NCBI RefSeq assembly: GCF_000830985.1
Contig: NZ_CP007151.1
Location: 2,666,001 to 2,730,000, forward strand
Source of the DNA: Marinobacter similis
Lineage (GTDB): Bacteria; Pseudomonadota; Gammaproteobacteria; Pseudomonadales; Oleiphilaceae
Length of the DNA stretch: 64,000 nt
Direction: 5' to 3'
Shown here: positions 16,407-25,269 of the stretch, one piece after another
Layout: each line of letters opens with the position of its first letter
Numbering within the stretch: the stretch's first letter is position 1
Notes under the pieces: generated by a model
Database searches by the model: none
What the model was told of the DNA's origin: nothing
The model's input: the letters and a program-made list of their open reading frames with translations, nothing else
Position numbers and translations under genes: made by a program

Positions 16407-19142
16407 GTGTCGATTATTTCAGAAAGCGAACTGTTAAAGAGAATTAATGCGAGATCTGAAAAAAGCGCTGGCTTGGAACAGTGGTATCGATCCAGAAGTT
16501 ACTCGCGCACAGTCGAGAGGAAATTGGTTGACGTAACTAACGATAATTCTTTGTGCGTCATATTCATCGCTCCCAATCAAGGGGTGGATGAGTTAAACAG
16601 TTCGATGGAGTCTTTTGCGTCAATCAAAGGCCTGGAGTCATCGTTAACCTGCAAGTTAATCGTTCCAGAATCAGCTAAATACTCATTAGACCATTTGCAA
16701 CATTTCAGTATATCGAGATGTTCTCAGAGCGATGTGCCCGCAACGTTAAATCATCTGATTTCTAACGAGATAGAGTCTGACTGGGTAGTGGTATTGAAAA
16801 CGCCGGCGAAAATACTTGGTCTCGAAATTTTGACACTGCTGGCCGAGTTAGCTCATGCGCCGGATCAAATATCTGCGGTTTTTGGTGACGAATTAATTGA
16901 AAATAGAAACCAAATAAGTAGTGGTTTTTTTCGTCCCGCATTTAATTTGGATATGTTTTTGAGTTTTCCCTCAGAAATGTCGAGACATTGGATCTTTAGG
17001 CGAAAGCATCTAATCTCAGCCGGAGGCGTCGACGAAGGCGTGGGGGATGTTCTTGAGTTTGAATGGATACTAAAGATTGTGGAAGAGAATGGTATTGGCT
17101 CGATCGGTCGCGTCGACCAACCGTTTTTTTCGGTGCAATCTCATCGAGAGCGTGAATCTCTTGCCCCATACAGCGAAGCCGTAAAACGGCATTTGCAGAG
17201 AAGAGGATACGAGAACGCTCTGATCGCAGAGGCGCAAACCGCGGGTACTTTAAAAGTCCAGTACGGTCATACGACCTGCCCGTTGGTGTCAATTATCATC
17301 TCCACTAGAGATGAGCTCTCTTTATTGCGGACTTGCGTAGAGTCCATTCTCGAGAAAACGGCTTATCAGAATTACGAATTGTTGATTTTGGATTACTGTA
17401 GCGAAACGACTGAGACATTAACGTGGCTTAGAGGGCTTGAGGAGATGGCCGTGCCCAATATTCGGGTGCTGCGCTGTTCTCAGTCTGTAAATGTTTCGGC
17501 AAACAAAAACTACGGGATCCAAATGGCAAAGGGGGACTATGCCCTCTTGCTTGATAGTGGTCTCGGTATTATACGCCCAGAGTGGCTTGATGAGCTGATG
17601 AATCACGCGCAGCGGCCGGAGGTTGGCGTCGTGGGCGCAAAAGTTCTAACCGTTGATGGCAAGATTGAGCATTCCGGCATTGTTTTGGGCATGCGAGGTC
17701 CTGCAGAGGGTGTCTACTCAGGGGAAGCGCTAGATGACCTTGGTTATATGAACCGTCTGATCGTTGACCAGAATTGTTCGGCGGTGTCTGGCTCTTGCAT
17801 GCTGATCCGAAAGTCCGTTTATGAACAGGTTGGTGGTCTGGATGAAGAAGTCTTTGCGGTTTCTTATAACCACGTCGACCTTTGCCTAAGAGTTGCTCAA
17901 GCTGGTTATTTAACTGTTTGGACACCCCGTTCTATTGTGATGCAGGTTGCTAAGGAAAATTCTGACCCATTCAACAATGCTGTTGATGATGAAAAAAGCG
18001 CTGACGGGAGAGCGGAGAAAGAGGCTATGTATGAACGTTGGTTGCCATCCATGGGGGATGATCCTGCCTTTAACCGTAACCTCTCGTTGCGTGCCCGTGG
18101 GTTTGAGGTGGAGCATCGAGTTGAGTTGAATTGGCAGCCGCAAAAATTGCTTAATTTACCCACGGTTCTCGTTCACCCCGCAGATCAGTGGGGTTGCGGG
18201 CACTATCGCATAATACAACCTCTTGAGAGTATGAAGGCGCAGGGCGTCTCGGGTGGGATGATTGCAGCGGAATTTCTAACGGTCCCTGAAATGGCTCGGT
18301 TAGATGCAGATTCTTTCGTATATCAACGCCAGCTTACTGATGGCGCTGTTGAAAATATGCAACACGCCCGTCGTTTTCTCAATAAGCCGGTGGTGTATGA
18401 GTTGGATGACTACTTGCCGAATCTGCCGTTGAAGAGCGCTTATCGTAAACATATGCCCAAAGATGTTCTCAAGTCATTGAGGCGGTCTCTGAAGCATGTC
18501 GACCGCTTTATAGTGTCTACCCATCCTCTGGCAGAAGCGTTCGAGGGATTACACCCAGATATCCGTGTAGTGGAGAACCGTCTTCCGGTGGACTGGTGGA
18601 AGGATTTGTCTGCGTCAAAGCGTGAATCTGTAAAGCCTAGAGTTGGGTGGGCTGGCGGTATGGGGCATACGGGTGATCTGGAACTAGTGGAAGCTGTCGT
18701 TAGTGATCTTGCCGATGAGGTTGACTGGGTGTTCTTTGGAATGTGCCCTGACAAGCTGCGGCCATATGTCAAAGAGGTACATGAGGGAGTCGATATCGCG
18801 CTGTACCCCCAAAAACTTGCTTCTCTGAATCTGGATCTCGCAATTGCGCCCCTTGAGGACAACTTTTTTAATCGCTGTAAAAGTAATCTCCGGCTGCTTG
18901 AGTACGGAGCCTGTGGTTTTCCTGTTGTCTGCAGCGATGTCGAGCCATACCGAGAGCATGACCTGCCGGTGACTCGGGTGAAAAATCGCTACAAGGATTG
19001 GTTGGATGCCATCCGCATGCATTTGAGTGACCTTGATGAAGCGGCGAGAGCAGGTGAAGAGCTTCGAAAAGTGGTGCGGCGGGACTGGATGCTCGAGGGT
19101 CAGAACCTTCAGAAATGGTTGGATGCTTGGACGAAATTCTGA
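16407..19142 (+). CDS. Multidomain glycosyltransferase (two GT2-like parts and a GT4-like C-terminus)
   Basis: 911 residues starting at a GTG. Residues 45-280 resemble the first half of GT2 proteins that carry FRPAFNLDMFLS and RHWIFRRKHLISAGGVDE. Residues 290-535 are a clearer GT2 domain (CPLVSIIISTRDELSLLRTC, EWLDELMNHAQRPEVGVVGAK, then CSAVSGSCMLIRKSVYEQVGG); where most GT2 enzymes have an Asp-rich DxD-like segment the sequence reads LLLDSGLGI, so the metal site is altered. Residues 590-911 resemble a GT4/CgeB-type domain: WGCGHYRIIQPL, KPVVYELDDYLPNLP, VGWAGGMGHTGDLELV and NLRLLEYGACGFPVVCSD. It is cytoplasmic. Its place between the DUF616-FkbM gene and flagellin 2 makes flagellin glycan assembly the best inference. 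As in its neighbour the codon use is AT-leaning. Confidence 0.82.
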   Translation: MSIISESELLKRINARSEKSAGLEQWYRSRSYSRTVERKLVDVTNDNSLCVIFIAPNQGVDELNSSMESFASIKGLESSLTCKLIVPESAKYSLDHLQHFSISRCSQSDVPATLNHLISNEIESDWVVVLKTPAKILGLEILTLLAELAHAPDQISAVFGDELIENRNQISSGFFRPAFNLDMFLSFPSEMSRHWIFRRKHLISAGGVDEGVGDVLEFEWILKIVEENGIGSIGRVDQPFFSVQSHRERESLAPYSEAVKRHLQRRGYENALIAEAQTAGTLKVQYGHTTCPLVSIIISTRDELSLLRTCVESILEKTAYQNYELLILDYCSETTETLTWLRGLEEMAVPNIRVLRCSQSVNVSANKNYGIQMAKGDYALLLDSGLGIIRPEWLDELMNHAQRPEVGVVGAKVLTVDGKIEHSGIVLGMRGPAEGVYSGEALDDLGYMNRLIVDQNCSAVSGSCMLIRKSVYEQVGGLDEEVFAVSYNHVDLCLRVAQAGYLTVWTPRSIVMQVAKENSDPFNNAVDDEKSADGRAEKEAMYERWLPSMGDDPAFNRNLSLRARGFEVEHRVELNWQPQKLLNLPTVLVHPADQWGCGHYRIIQPLESMKAQGVSGGMIAAEFLTVPEMARLDADSFVYQRQLTDGAVENMQHARRFLNKPVVYELDDYLPNLPLKSAYRKHMPKDVLKSLRRSLKHVDRFIVSTHPLAEAFEGLHPDIRVVENRLPVDWWKDLSASKRESVKPRVGWAGGMGHTGDLELVEAVVSDLADEVDWVFFGMCPDKLRPYVKEVHEGVDIALYPQKLASLNLDLAIAPLEDNFFNRCKSNLRLLEYGACGFPVVCSDVEPYREHDLPVTRVKNRYKDWLDAIRMHLSDLDEAARAGEELRKVVRRDWMLEGQNLQKWLDAWTKF

Positions 19143-19180
19143 TCTCTTACATTTTGTTACGAAAGAGGCAAAAAAAAATC

Positions 19181-19207
19181 TAAAGAGAGCCGGTGGAGTG
19201 CCGTTAA
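19181..19207 (+). promoter_or_regulatory. Sigma28 (FliA) promoter of flagellin 2
   Basis: TAAA, 15 bases, GCCGTTAA: the exact FliA spacing with one mismatch in the -10 element (consensus GCCGATAA). It lies about 80 bases before the flagellin 2 start codon. Confidence 0.75.
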
Positions 19208-19292
19208 GTGTGATAACAGGTTGGCGTTCCTTATTTGCACCGGGCGCCTGACCATATCAAGAGAAAACGACACCAGTCGAAGGGGAAGCACT

Positions 19293-20780
19293 ATGGCTCT
19301 CGGTATTAACACGAACGTTGCATCACTGTCCGCTCAGAATCAGCTGAATCGCTCCCAAGAGCAGTCCAACCAGGCGCTGGAGCGTTTGTCCTCTGGCCTG
19401 CGCATCAATTCAGCCAAGGATGACGCCGCCGGTCTTGCAATCTCCAACCGTTTTGAAGCTCAAATCCGTGGCCTGAACCAGGCAACCCGAAACGCGAATG
19501 ACGGCATTTCGCTTGCACAGACAGCTGAGGGTGCCCTTGGGGAAACTGGTAACATTCTGCAGCGTGTGCGGGAGCTTGCGGTTCAATCCGCAAACGCTTC
19601 AAACTCATCTTCAGATCGTCAAGCGCTTCAAGATGAAGTCAACCAGCTGGTATCTGAGCTTGATCGAATCGCGACGACCACTAACTTCAACGGCCAAAAG
19701 TTATTGGATGGTTCGTTTGGTTCGGCGACCTTCCAGGTCGGTGCGAATGCCAATGAGACGATTACAACCACTACATCCAATCTGCAAGCAGATAGCTATG
19801 GAAACAACCAGGTACTGGCTAATGGCGCTGCAGCGGGCGCGGCAGCATCGGGTGGGGCAGCTGTTAATGGTGTCAGCTCTGGTTCTGTGGCTATCAACGG
19901 ATACCTTGGTTCAGAAACGGTCAGCATCGCGGGTAACGCTCAAGCGAATGATATTGCAAGCGATATCAATTCCAAGACTGACAGCACAGGCGTAACTGCC
20001 ACGGCCCGAACAGAGGTCGACTTGGAGTTTGGCGCGGCGGGCAGCTACACGCTGAATGTCACTGGCGAAAATACCACTGCGCAGACTGTGTCGTTTACTC
20101 TTGATGCGAATACCGGACAAGACTCGTTGTCTGCCGCAGTCTCCGCAATCAATGATCAGTCCTCGAAAACAGGTATAACGGCGCAGGTTTCGGAAGATGG
20201 CTCTTCGGTTGTCCTGAGTAATACGACGGGTGCGGACATAACGGTTGGTGACACAGCTGTCGCAAATGCCGGCGCTGTGACCGTTGAGAAGCAGGCGCGA
20301 AATGCTGACGGTGAGCTAACTGCAGTAACCGGTCCTCAAGCACTGGCTGCAGATACGACTGCTGAAGACGTGGTTACAAGCGGTTATATTCAGCTCGATT
20401 CTGACCGTTCCTTTGCAACTGAGGTCACAAATTCCAACGCGTTTAGTAATACCGGTTCGACTTTGAACAAAGTTTCTGAGCTCGATATCACCTCTTTTGA
20501 GAGCGCTACCCAGGCACTCAAGACAGTCGATGCGGCATTGAATACTGTCAACTCGCAGCGTGCGAAGTTTGGTGCAGTGCAGAGCCGCTTCGAGAGCACC
20601 ATCTCCAACCTGGAGTCCACCAGTACCAACCTGAGCGCCGCTCAGAGCCGGATTCTGGATGCTGACTTCGCGGCCGAGACAGCCAAGCTGTCCAAGGCTC
20701 AGGTGCTGCAGCAGGCCGGTATCTCCGTCCTTGCCCAGGCGAACGCCCGTCCTCAGCAGGTATTGTCTCTGCTGCAGTAA
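19293..20780 (+). CDS. fliC: Flagellin 2
   Basis: 495 residues from the ATG with AGGGGAAG about eight bases upstream; an in-frame codon 72 bases earlier would add non-flagellin residues. The D0/D1 regions are typical ([60 protein letters not shown] and, at the end, [16 protein letters not shown]). The central region, about residues 170-395, has flagellin-IN repeats ([41 protein letters not shown]) and is rich in Ser, Thr, Ala and Gly. It differs from flagellin 1 in the centre, in the MALG start, in lacking the final Gly, and in using a sigma28-type rather than a sigma54-type promoter, so the two may be made at different assembly stages. It heads the flaG-fliD-fliS group. Confidence 0.96.
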   Translation: MALGINTNVASLSAQNQLNRSQEQSNQALERLSSGLRINSAKDDAAGLAISNRFEAQIRGLNQATRNANDGISLAQTAEGALGETGNILQRVRELAVQSANASNSSSDRQALQDEVNQLVSELDRIATTTNFNGQKLLDGSFGSATFQVGANANETITTTTSNLQADSYGNNQVLANGAAAGAAASGGAAVNGVSSGSVAINGYLGSETVSIAGNAQANDIASDINSKTDSTGVTATARTEVDLEFGAAGSYTLNVTGENTTAQTVSFTLDANTGQDSLSAAVSAINDQSSKTGITAQVSEDGSSVVLSNTTGADITVGDTAVANAGAVTVEKQARNADGELTAVTGPQALAADTTAEDVVTSGYIQLDSDRSFATEVTNSNAFSNTGSTLNKVSELDITSFESATQALKTVDAALNTVNSQRAKFGAVQSRFESTISNLESTSTNLSAAQSRILDADFAAETAKLSKAQVLQQAGISVLAQANARPQQVLSLLQ

Positions 20781-20797
20781 GGGCTTAACGGTAATAG

Positions 20798-20820
20798 CCG
20801 GGACCTTCGGGTTCCGGTTT
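20798..20820 (+). terminator. Hairpin with UUCG tetraloop after flagellin 2
   Basis: CCGGGACC pairs with GGTTCCGG (one G-T pair) around a TTCG tetraloop, followed by only three T. It lies 17 bases after the stop; it could be an attenuator or 3'-end stabiliser, letting some transcripts continue into flaG. Confidence 0.55.
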
Positions 20821-20850
20821 CCCGCCGTTTTGGGATAGCGAGGTAAAGCT

Positions 20851-21285
20851 ATGAATGACGTTAACCTGAATAACCCGGATCTCAAGCTAGTTCGCTCTGG
20901 CGCCCAGGCTCCGGCTAAGGCAATTTCGTCATCTCAGGCCGAGGGTAAAAAAGCCCCTGACTTTGCTGCTTCAAGTTCGAAGGGCTTAGCGGTTCAGAGC
21001 CCGCAGGCAACGACCGAGGCGTCCAAAGCTGAGAAGCTTCAGGCCAGGTCGGAAGAGCAGCGGGATGAGTTGAATGATGCCGTGAGCCAGCTGAATGATT
21101 TCGTGCAGAATGTGCAGCGTGATCTTCAGTTTGAGGTGGATAATGAGATGGGGCAGACCATTGTTAAGGTGGTTGATCAAAGTACCCAGGAGGTTATTCG
21201 CCAGATTCCGGACGAAGTGGCAATGAGGTTGGCAGAAAAATTGCAGCAAGATGAACCGCTGACGTTGTTTAACATCAAGGTGTAA
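20851..21285 (+). CDS. flaG: Flagellar protein FlaG
   Basis: 144 residues. The N-terminal 75 residues are low-complexity Ala/Ser/Lys-rich. The C-terminal part is the FlaG domain: a helix (DELNDAVSQLNDFVQNVQR) and the strand-loop-helix LQFEVDNEMGQTIVKVVD then TQEVIRQIPDEVAMRLAEKL. FlaG influences filament length and lies between flagellin and fliD in polar flagellates, exactly as here. The ATG has GAGGTAAAG upstream. A hairpin follows the gene at 21329-21358. Confidence 0.92.
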   Translation: MNDVNLNNPDLKLVRSGAQAPAKAISSSQAEGKKAPDFAASSSKGLAVQSPQATTEASKAEKLQARSEEQRDELNDAVSQLNDFVQNVQRDLQFEVDNEMGQTIVKVVDQSTQEVIRQIPDEVAMRLAEKLQQDEPLTLFNIKV

Positions 21286-21328
21286 AAGCTTGCCGCTTTA
21301 ACGCGAATGCACGGCAACGGTATTTCAG

Positions 21329-21358
21329 CACCGCCGCTCCCGAGAGGGGCCGGCGGTG
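21329..21358 (+). terminator. GC-rich hairpin after flaG
   Basis: CACCGCC pairs with GGCGGTG and the stem continues inward as GCTCC with GGGGC. Only two T follow, so termination would be inefficient or Rho-assisted; the next promoter is 72 bases on. Confidence 0.5.
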
Positions 21359-21429
21359 TTCTGCGTTTGAAGGAGGTGCGCAGAACGGATTTTGGTTACT
21401 TGTTGTTACAAATTGGTCGTAGGAATAGG

Positions 21430-21456
21430 CAAAGTTTTGCCGCCGCCTGCCGATAA
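21430..21456 (+). promoter_or_regulatory. Sigma28 (FliA) promoter of fliD
   Basis: CAAAGTTT, 11 bases, GCCGATAA: both elements match the FliA consensus (TAAAGTTT/GCCGATAA) with a single difference and exact spacing. It is the strongest promoter match in the window, 43 bases before the fliD ATG. Confidence 0.88.
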
Positions 21457-21498
21457 ACTGATCAACAAAGAGGTTCGCCCCCTCTAGGAGGCACGGTT

Positions 21499-23472
21499 AT
21501 GGCAAGTATTTCTTCATTGGGTATTGGTTCTGGAGTCTTGAACTCCGATCTGGTCGATCAGCTGGTGAGAGCGGAACGGGCGCCTACTGAAAATCGTCTG
21601 GATAGCCGTGCTCAGCGGGCTGAAACGCTGATTTCAGCCTACGGCACCCTGAAAAGCGCCATCACTGAACTCCGTCTTCCGATGCGCCAGCTCAGCGCAC
21701 CTGATAATCTCAAGGCGTTTTCGGCTTCGTCATCCAATGAAGACGTCGCTGTCACCGTTGATAGCTCCAAAGCCGGCCGTGGCACCTATAATGTCGAGGT
21801 TTTGAGCCTTGCACAGTCCCAATCCCTGGCCTCGGACCCCTTCGCAGACCGCGACAGCACTTCCGTTGGTACTGGCACGCTAACCATCTCATCTGGAGAT
21901 AACACAGCCTCGCTGACAATTGATGGTTCTAACAATACCTTGCAGGGATTGGCAGACGAGATCAACGGAGCGGGCATTGGCGTTTCCGCCGGTGTGATTG
22001 ACACCGGCAACGGTTTTCGGCTGGTGCTTTCCTCAGAATCTACAGGTGAAGCGAATGCGGTTTCGATTTCTGTAACTGACGACGATGGCGTTAGCGATGA
22101 TGGGGCAGGTCTTTCTCAGTTTGTGTTTAACGAGAACACCCAGAATATGCAGGAGACAGTGGCGGCGCAGGATGCAAGGGTGAAAATCAATGGTATTGAA
22201 ATCAGCCGCTCGACTAACTCGTTTGCTGATGTGATTGATGGATTGAGTTTTGAGGCGAAAGCTGAGGGTGTATCTTCTACCATCAAGGTTGAACAGGACT
22301 TCGGCGCAGTTGCTGATCGGGTTGGCGCGTTTGTAGAGAAGTTCAATGCCTTGCAGTCTACTATCAATGGCCTGTCGGGATTTAACGCTGAGACAGGTCA
22401 GGGTGGGATTCTTTCTGGAGATACCGCAATTCGGTCGGTTCAGTCCCAGTTGCGAAACGTACTGGGGCGTGTTGTGCCAGGCCTGGAGAACGCCAGTGTC
22501 CGGACTCTTGCCGATGCCGGTATAACGACGAACTTTGAAACTGGTGGGTTGACCTTCGATCGTGCGAAGTTTGAAGAGCAGTTGCGGAACAATCCCGATG
22601 ATGTAACGGCGCTCTTTGCAGAGCAGGGGCGCACCACCAATGCCAATGTTGAGTTTCTGTCATCCGGTATAGGTACTACGCGTGGCAACTACGCTATCGA
22701 TATCACTCAAGCTGCAACGCAGGGTGGAGTGCTTGGTGACACAGCCTTGGCGGATGGCGTTGTAATTGACGCCAGCAACGACGAGATTGAATTCACTGTC
22801 GATGGGTCCACCAATTTTTCTATCCAGCTGACCCAGCAAACCTATAGCTCGGCCCAAGATCTGGTGGCCGAGATCCAAAGCCAGCTTGACAGTAATGCCG
22901 CTCTGAGCGCAGCTGGCCAGTCTGTCCGGGTTGGCCTGGACGCCAATGGTGTTCTTCAGTTCACCTCTGGTGCTTTTGGAAGCCGATCAAACGTAAGCGT
23001 TATGTCGGTAGAGAATGGCGCGGCGCTTGGTCTTTCTGTGAAAACCGGCACTCTTGGCAAAGATGTGGCTGGCACGGTAAATGGTCAGGAAGCATCAGGT
23101 GATGGCCGCACTCTTGCGGTAACTGGTGCTGGCGGTGCGCAAGGCATGCAGCTTCAGGTCGCTGGGTATACCGATGGAGATCTTGGTCGGGTAAATTATA
23201 TTGAGGGTATTGGTGAACAGGCGGTTAATCTGGTTACCGATATCGTGGGCGCTGATGGGATTCTTGATACCAAGACAGAGAGCCTTAATCGAGATCTGGA
23301 ACGAATTGAGGAAGAACGAATTCGCCTTGAAGATCGGATTGAGTCTTATCGGGAAAGATTGGTAAGTCAATTCTCCGCCGCGGATTCCCTGATTTCCCAA
23401 TTGAACAGTACTGGCGATTACTTGACGCAGCAGCTTTCGGCGCTTGCACCCCAAAACAACCGGAACAACTGA
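21499..23472 (+). CDS. fliD: Flagellar filament cap protein FliD
   Basis: 657 residues. The N-terminal D0 region is typical (SSLGIGSGVLNSDLVDQLVRAE, shown in part), followed by RAETLISAYGTLKSAI. The middle carries flagellin-IN-like repeats (LQGLADEINGAGIGVSAGVI) and the C-terminal region ends in a long coiled coil (LNRDLERIEEERIRLEDRIE) and LISQLNSTGDYLTQQLSAL. FliD forms a capping complex that folds flagellin at the filament tip. Its length is above the usual 450-480 residues because the exposed central domains are enlarged, as in Pseudomonas-type and marine relatives. AGGAGG about six bases before the ATG gives strong initiation. A near-perfect FliA promoter precedes it and fliS follows. 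Confidence 0.95.
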   Translation: MASISSLGIGSGVLNSDLVDQLVRAERAPTENRLDSRAQRAETLISAYGTLKSAITELRLPMRQLSAPDNLKAFSASSSNEDVAVTVDSSKAGRGTYNVEVLSLAQSQSLASDPFADRDSTSVGTGTLTISSGDNTASLTIDGSNNTLQGLADEINGAGIGVSAGVIDTGNGFRLVLSSESTGEANAVSISVTDDDGVSDDGAGLSQFVFNENTQNMQETVAAQDARVKINGIEISRSTNSFADVIDGLSFEAKAEGVSSTIKVEQDFGAVADRVGAFVEKFNALQSTINGLSGFNAETGQGGILSGDTAIRSVQSQLRNVLGRVVPGLENASVRTLADAGITTNFETGGLTFDRAKFEEQLRNNPDDVTALFAEQGRTTNANVEFLSSGIGTTRGNYAIDITQAATQGGVLGDTALADGVVIDASNDEIEFTVDGSTNFSIQLTQQTYSSAQDLVAEIQSQLDSNAALSAAGQSVRVGLDANGVLQFTSGAFGSRSNVSVMSVENGAALGLSVKTGTLGKDVAGTVNGQEASGDGRTLAVTGAGGAQGMQLQVAGYTDGDLGRVNYIEGIGEQAVNLVTDIVGADGILDTKTESLNRDLERIEEERIRLEDRIESYRERLVSQFSAADSLISQLNSTGDYLTQQLSALAPQNNRNN

Positions 23473-23508
23473 TCGGCGTTCGCCGGTTAGCGAATGAAGA
23501 GGTCTTAT

Positions 23509-23907
23509 ATGAACGGTTTACAGGCATATCAGCGCGTAAACGCTCAAACCAGCATCACCGATGCAGATCCACACAAGCTGATCCAGCTTTTATACAACGG
23601 TGCTCTTGAGCGCATCAACATGGCAAAGGCGCGGATGCAGGCGAAGGATTACGAAGGCAAGGGCAAGCTGATATCCAAGGCGATTGAGATTATCGGCGGC
23701 TTGCGCAGCTTCCTGGACTTTGAGAAGGGCGGCGATCTGGCTGTTCGGCTGGAAGGTCTCTATGACTACATGGAGCGGACGCTGTTCGAGGCCAATGCAA
23801 AGAATGATGCTGCCAAGCTTGATGAGGTTGCTGATCTGCTCCGAGCGATTAAAGAAGGCTGGGATGGAATCCGTGAAGAAGCTGTTGGTCGACAACAGGC
23901 TGTCTAA
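23509..23907 (+). CDS. fliS: Flagellar secretion chaperone FliS
   Basis: 132 residues of helical bundle. I start at MNGLQAYQR, with GAAGAGG eight bases upstream; an ATG 15 bases earlier lacks a site. The family core is visible: DPHKLIQLLYNGALERINMAK, shown from residue 19, then KAIEIIGGLRSFLDFEKGGDLA and LYDYMERTLFEANAKND. FliS binds the C-terminus of newly made flagellin and keeps it unfolded for export. It is 36 bases downstream of fliD and probably in the same transcript; a hairpin follows. Confidence 0.94.
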   Translation: MNGLQAYQRVNAQTSITDADPHKLIQLLYNGALERINMAKARMQAKDYEGKGKLISKAIEIIGGLRSFLDFEKGGDLAVRLEGLYDYMERTLFEANAKNDAAKLDEVADLLRAIKEGWDGIREEAVGRQQAV

Positions 23908-23936
23908 ACCGATGACTTGATTGTCATGCTATCCGC

Positions 23937-23972
23937 GGCTATTGGGCAGCGTAATACCCCAGCCCAATAGCC
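23937..23972 (+). terminator. Hairpin after fliS
   Basis: GGCTATTGGGC pairs perfectly over 11 bp with GCCCAATAGCC. No T run follows (ATTCCCC), so it may stop transcription with Rho or protect the flagellar message. Confidence 0.55.
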
Positions 23973-24045
23973 ATTCCCCCCGCTCTCCCGTACAATATGC
24001 GCCTTATTTTCGATACATCCATACTGTTCAGTCTGGAGCAAGGGC

Positions 24046-25256
24046 ATGTCTGATATTAAGAAGGTGGTGCTGGCCTATTCCGGTGGCTGGATACTTCCGT
24101 CATCGTTCGGTGGTTGCAGGACACTTATAACTGTGAGGTGGTGACCTTCACCGCCGACATCGGCCAGGGTGAGGAAGTGGAGCCGGCGCGGGCGAAAGCC
24201 GAAGCGCTGGGAGTGAAGGAAATCTACATCGAGGACCTGCGCGAAGAGTTTGTGCGCGATTACGTGTTCCCGATGTTCCGCGCGAACACCATCTACGAAG
24301 GGGAGTACCTGCTGGGTACTTCCATCGCCCGTCCATTGATCTCTCGCCGTTTGATTGAAATCGCCAACGAGACCGGCGCCGATGCCATCTCTCACGGTGC
24401 GACCGGCAAGGGTAACGATCAGGTTCGCTTCGAGCTGGGAGCCTACGCACTGAAGCCTGGCGTAAAGGTAATTGCACCCTGGCGCGAGTGGGATCTGAAC
24501 TCCCGCGAGAAGCTGCTGGCTTACTGCGATGAGCGTAACATTCCGGTGGAGAAGAAGAAGGGCAAGTCCCCTTACTCCATGGATGCCAACCTGCTGCACA
24601 TCTCCTACGAAGGCATGAACCTGGAAGATCCCTGGGCTGAGGCCGAGGAAGACATGTGGCGCTGGAGCGTGTCTCCGGAAGCCGCTCCGGATAAGCCGAC
24701 TTACGTTGAGCTGACTTACAGCAAGGGCGATATCGTCGCCATCGACGGCCAGGACCTGAAGCCTCACGTAGTGCTGGAAACCCTGAACAAGATGGCGGGT
24801 GACAACGGCATTGGTCGTCTGGACATCGTTGAGAACCGATACGTGGGCATGAAGTCCCGTGGCTGTTACGAAACACCGGGCGGTACCATCATGCTGCGCG
24901 CCCACCGCGCCATTGAGTCGATCACGCTGGACCGCGAAGTGGCCCACTTGAAAGACAGCATCATGCCGCGCTACGCCGAGGTGATTTACAACGGTTACTG
25001 GTGGTCTCCGGAACGTGAAGCGCTGCAGGCGCTGATCGACCAGACCCAGACCTACGTGAACGGCACCGTTCGCCTCAAGCTCTACAAGGGCAATGTTGAG
25101 GTTGTTGGCCGGAAGTCGGATGACTCGCTGTTCGACGAGAAGATTGCCACCTTCGAAGAAGATCAGGGTGCGTACGATCAAAAAGATGCGGAAGGCTTTA
25201 TCAAGCTTAATGCGCTGCGTCTGCGCATTGCGGCAGGAAAAGGCCGTAAGCTCTGA
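24046..25256 (+). CDS. argG: Argininosuccinate synthase (one frameshift as sequenced)
   Basis: 403 residues when repaired, the usual length. It joins citrulline and aspartate using ATP in arginine synthesis. The start [14 protein letters not shown] is the P-loop-like ATP site; the frame then breaks near 24087, where GGTGGCTGGAT would need one more C (GGTGGCCTGGAT) to read [13 protein letters not shown]. Downstream everything is intact: [39 protein letters not shown], and [14 protein letters not shown]. The ATG is preceded by GGAGCAAGGG. Because this is a key biosynthetic gene and the break is one base in a two-base run, a consensus error is by far the best reading. It converges with the AraC gene on the other strand. 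Confidence 0.93.
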
Positions 25257-25269
25257 CTTTCGCCTTTAG

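Noticed and set aside
24075..25181. A 368-codon open frame antisense to argG
   Set aside because: It mirrors argG codon structure, has no protein-family character and no start signal; a shadow of a GC-rich gene.
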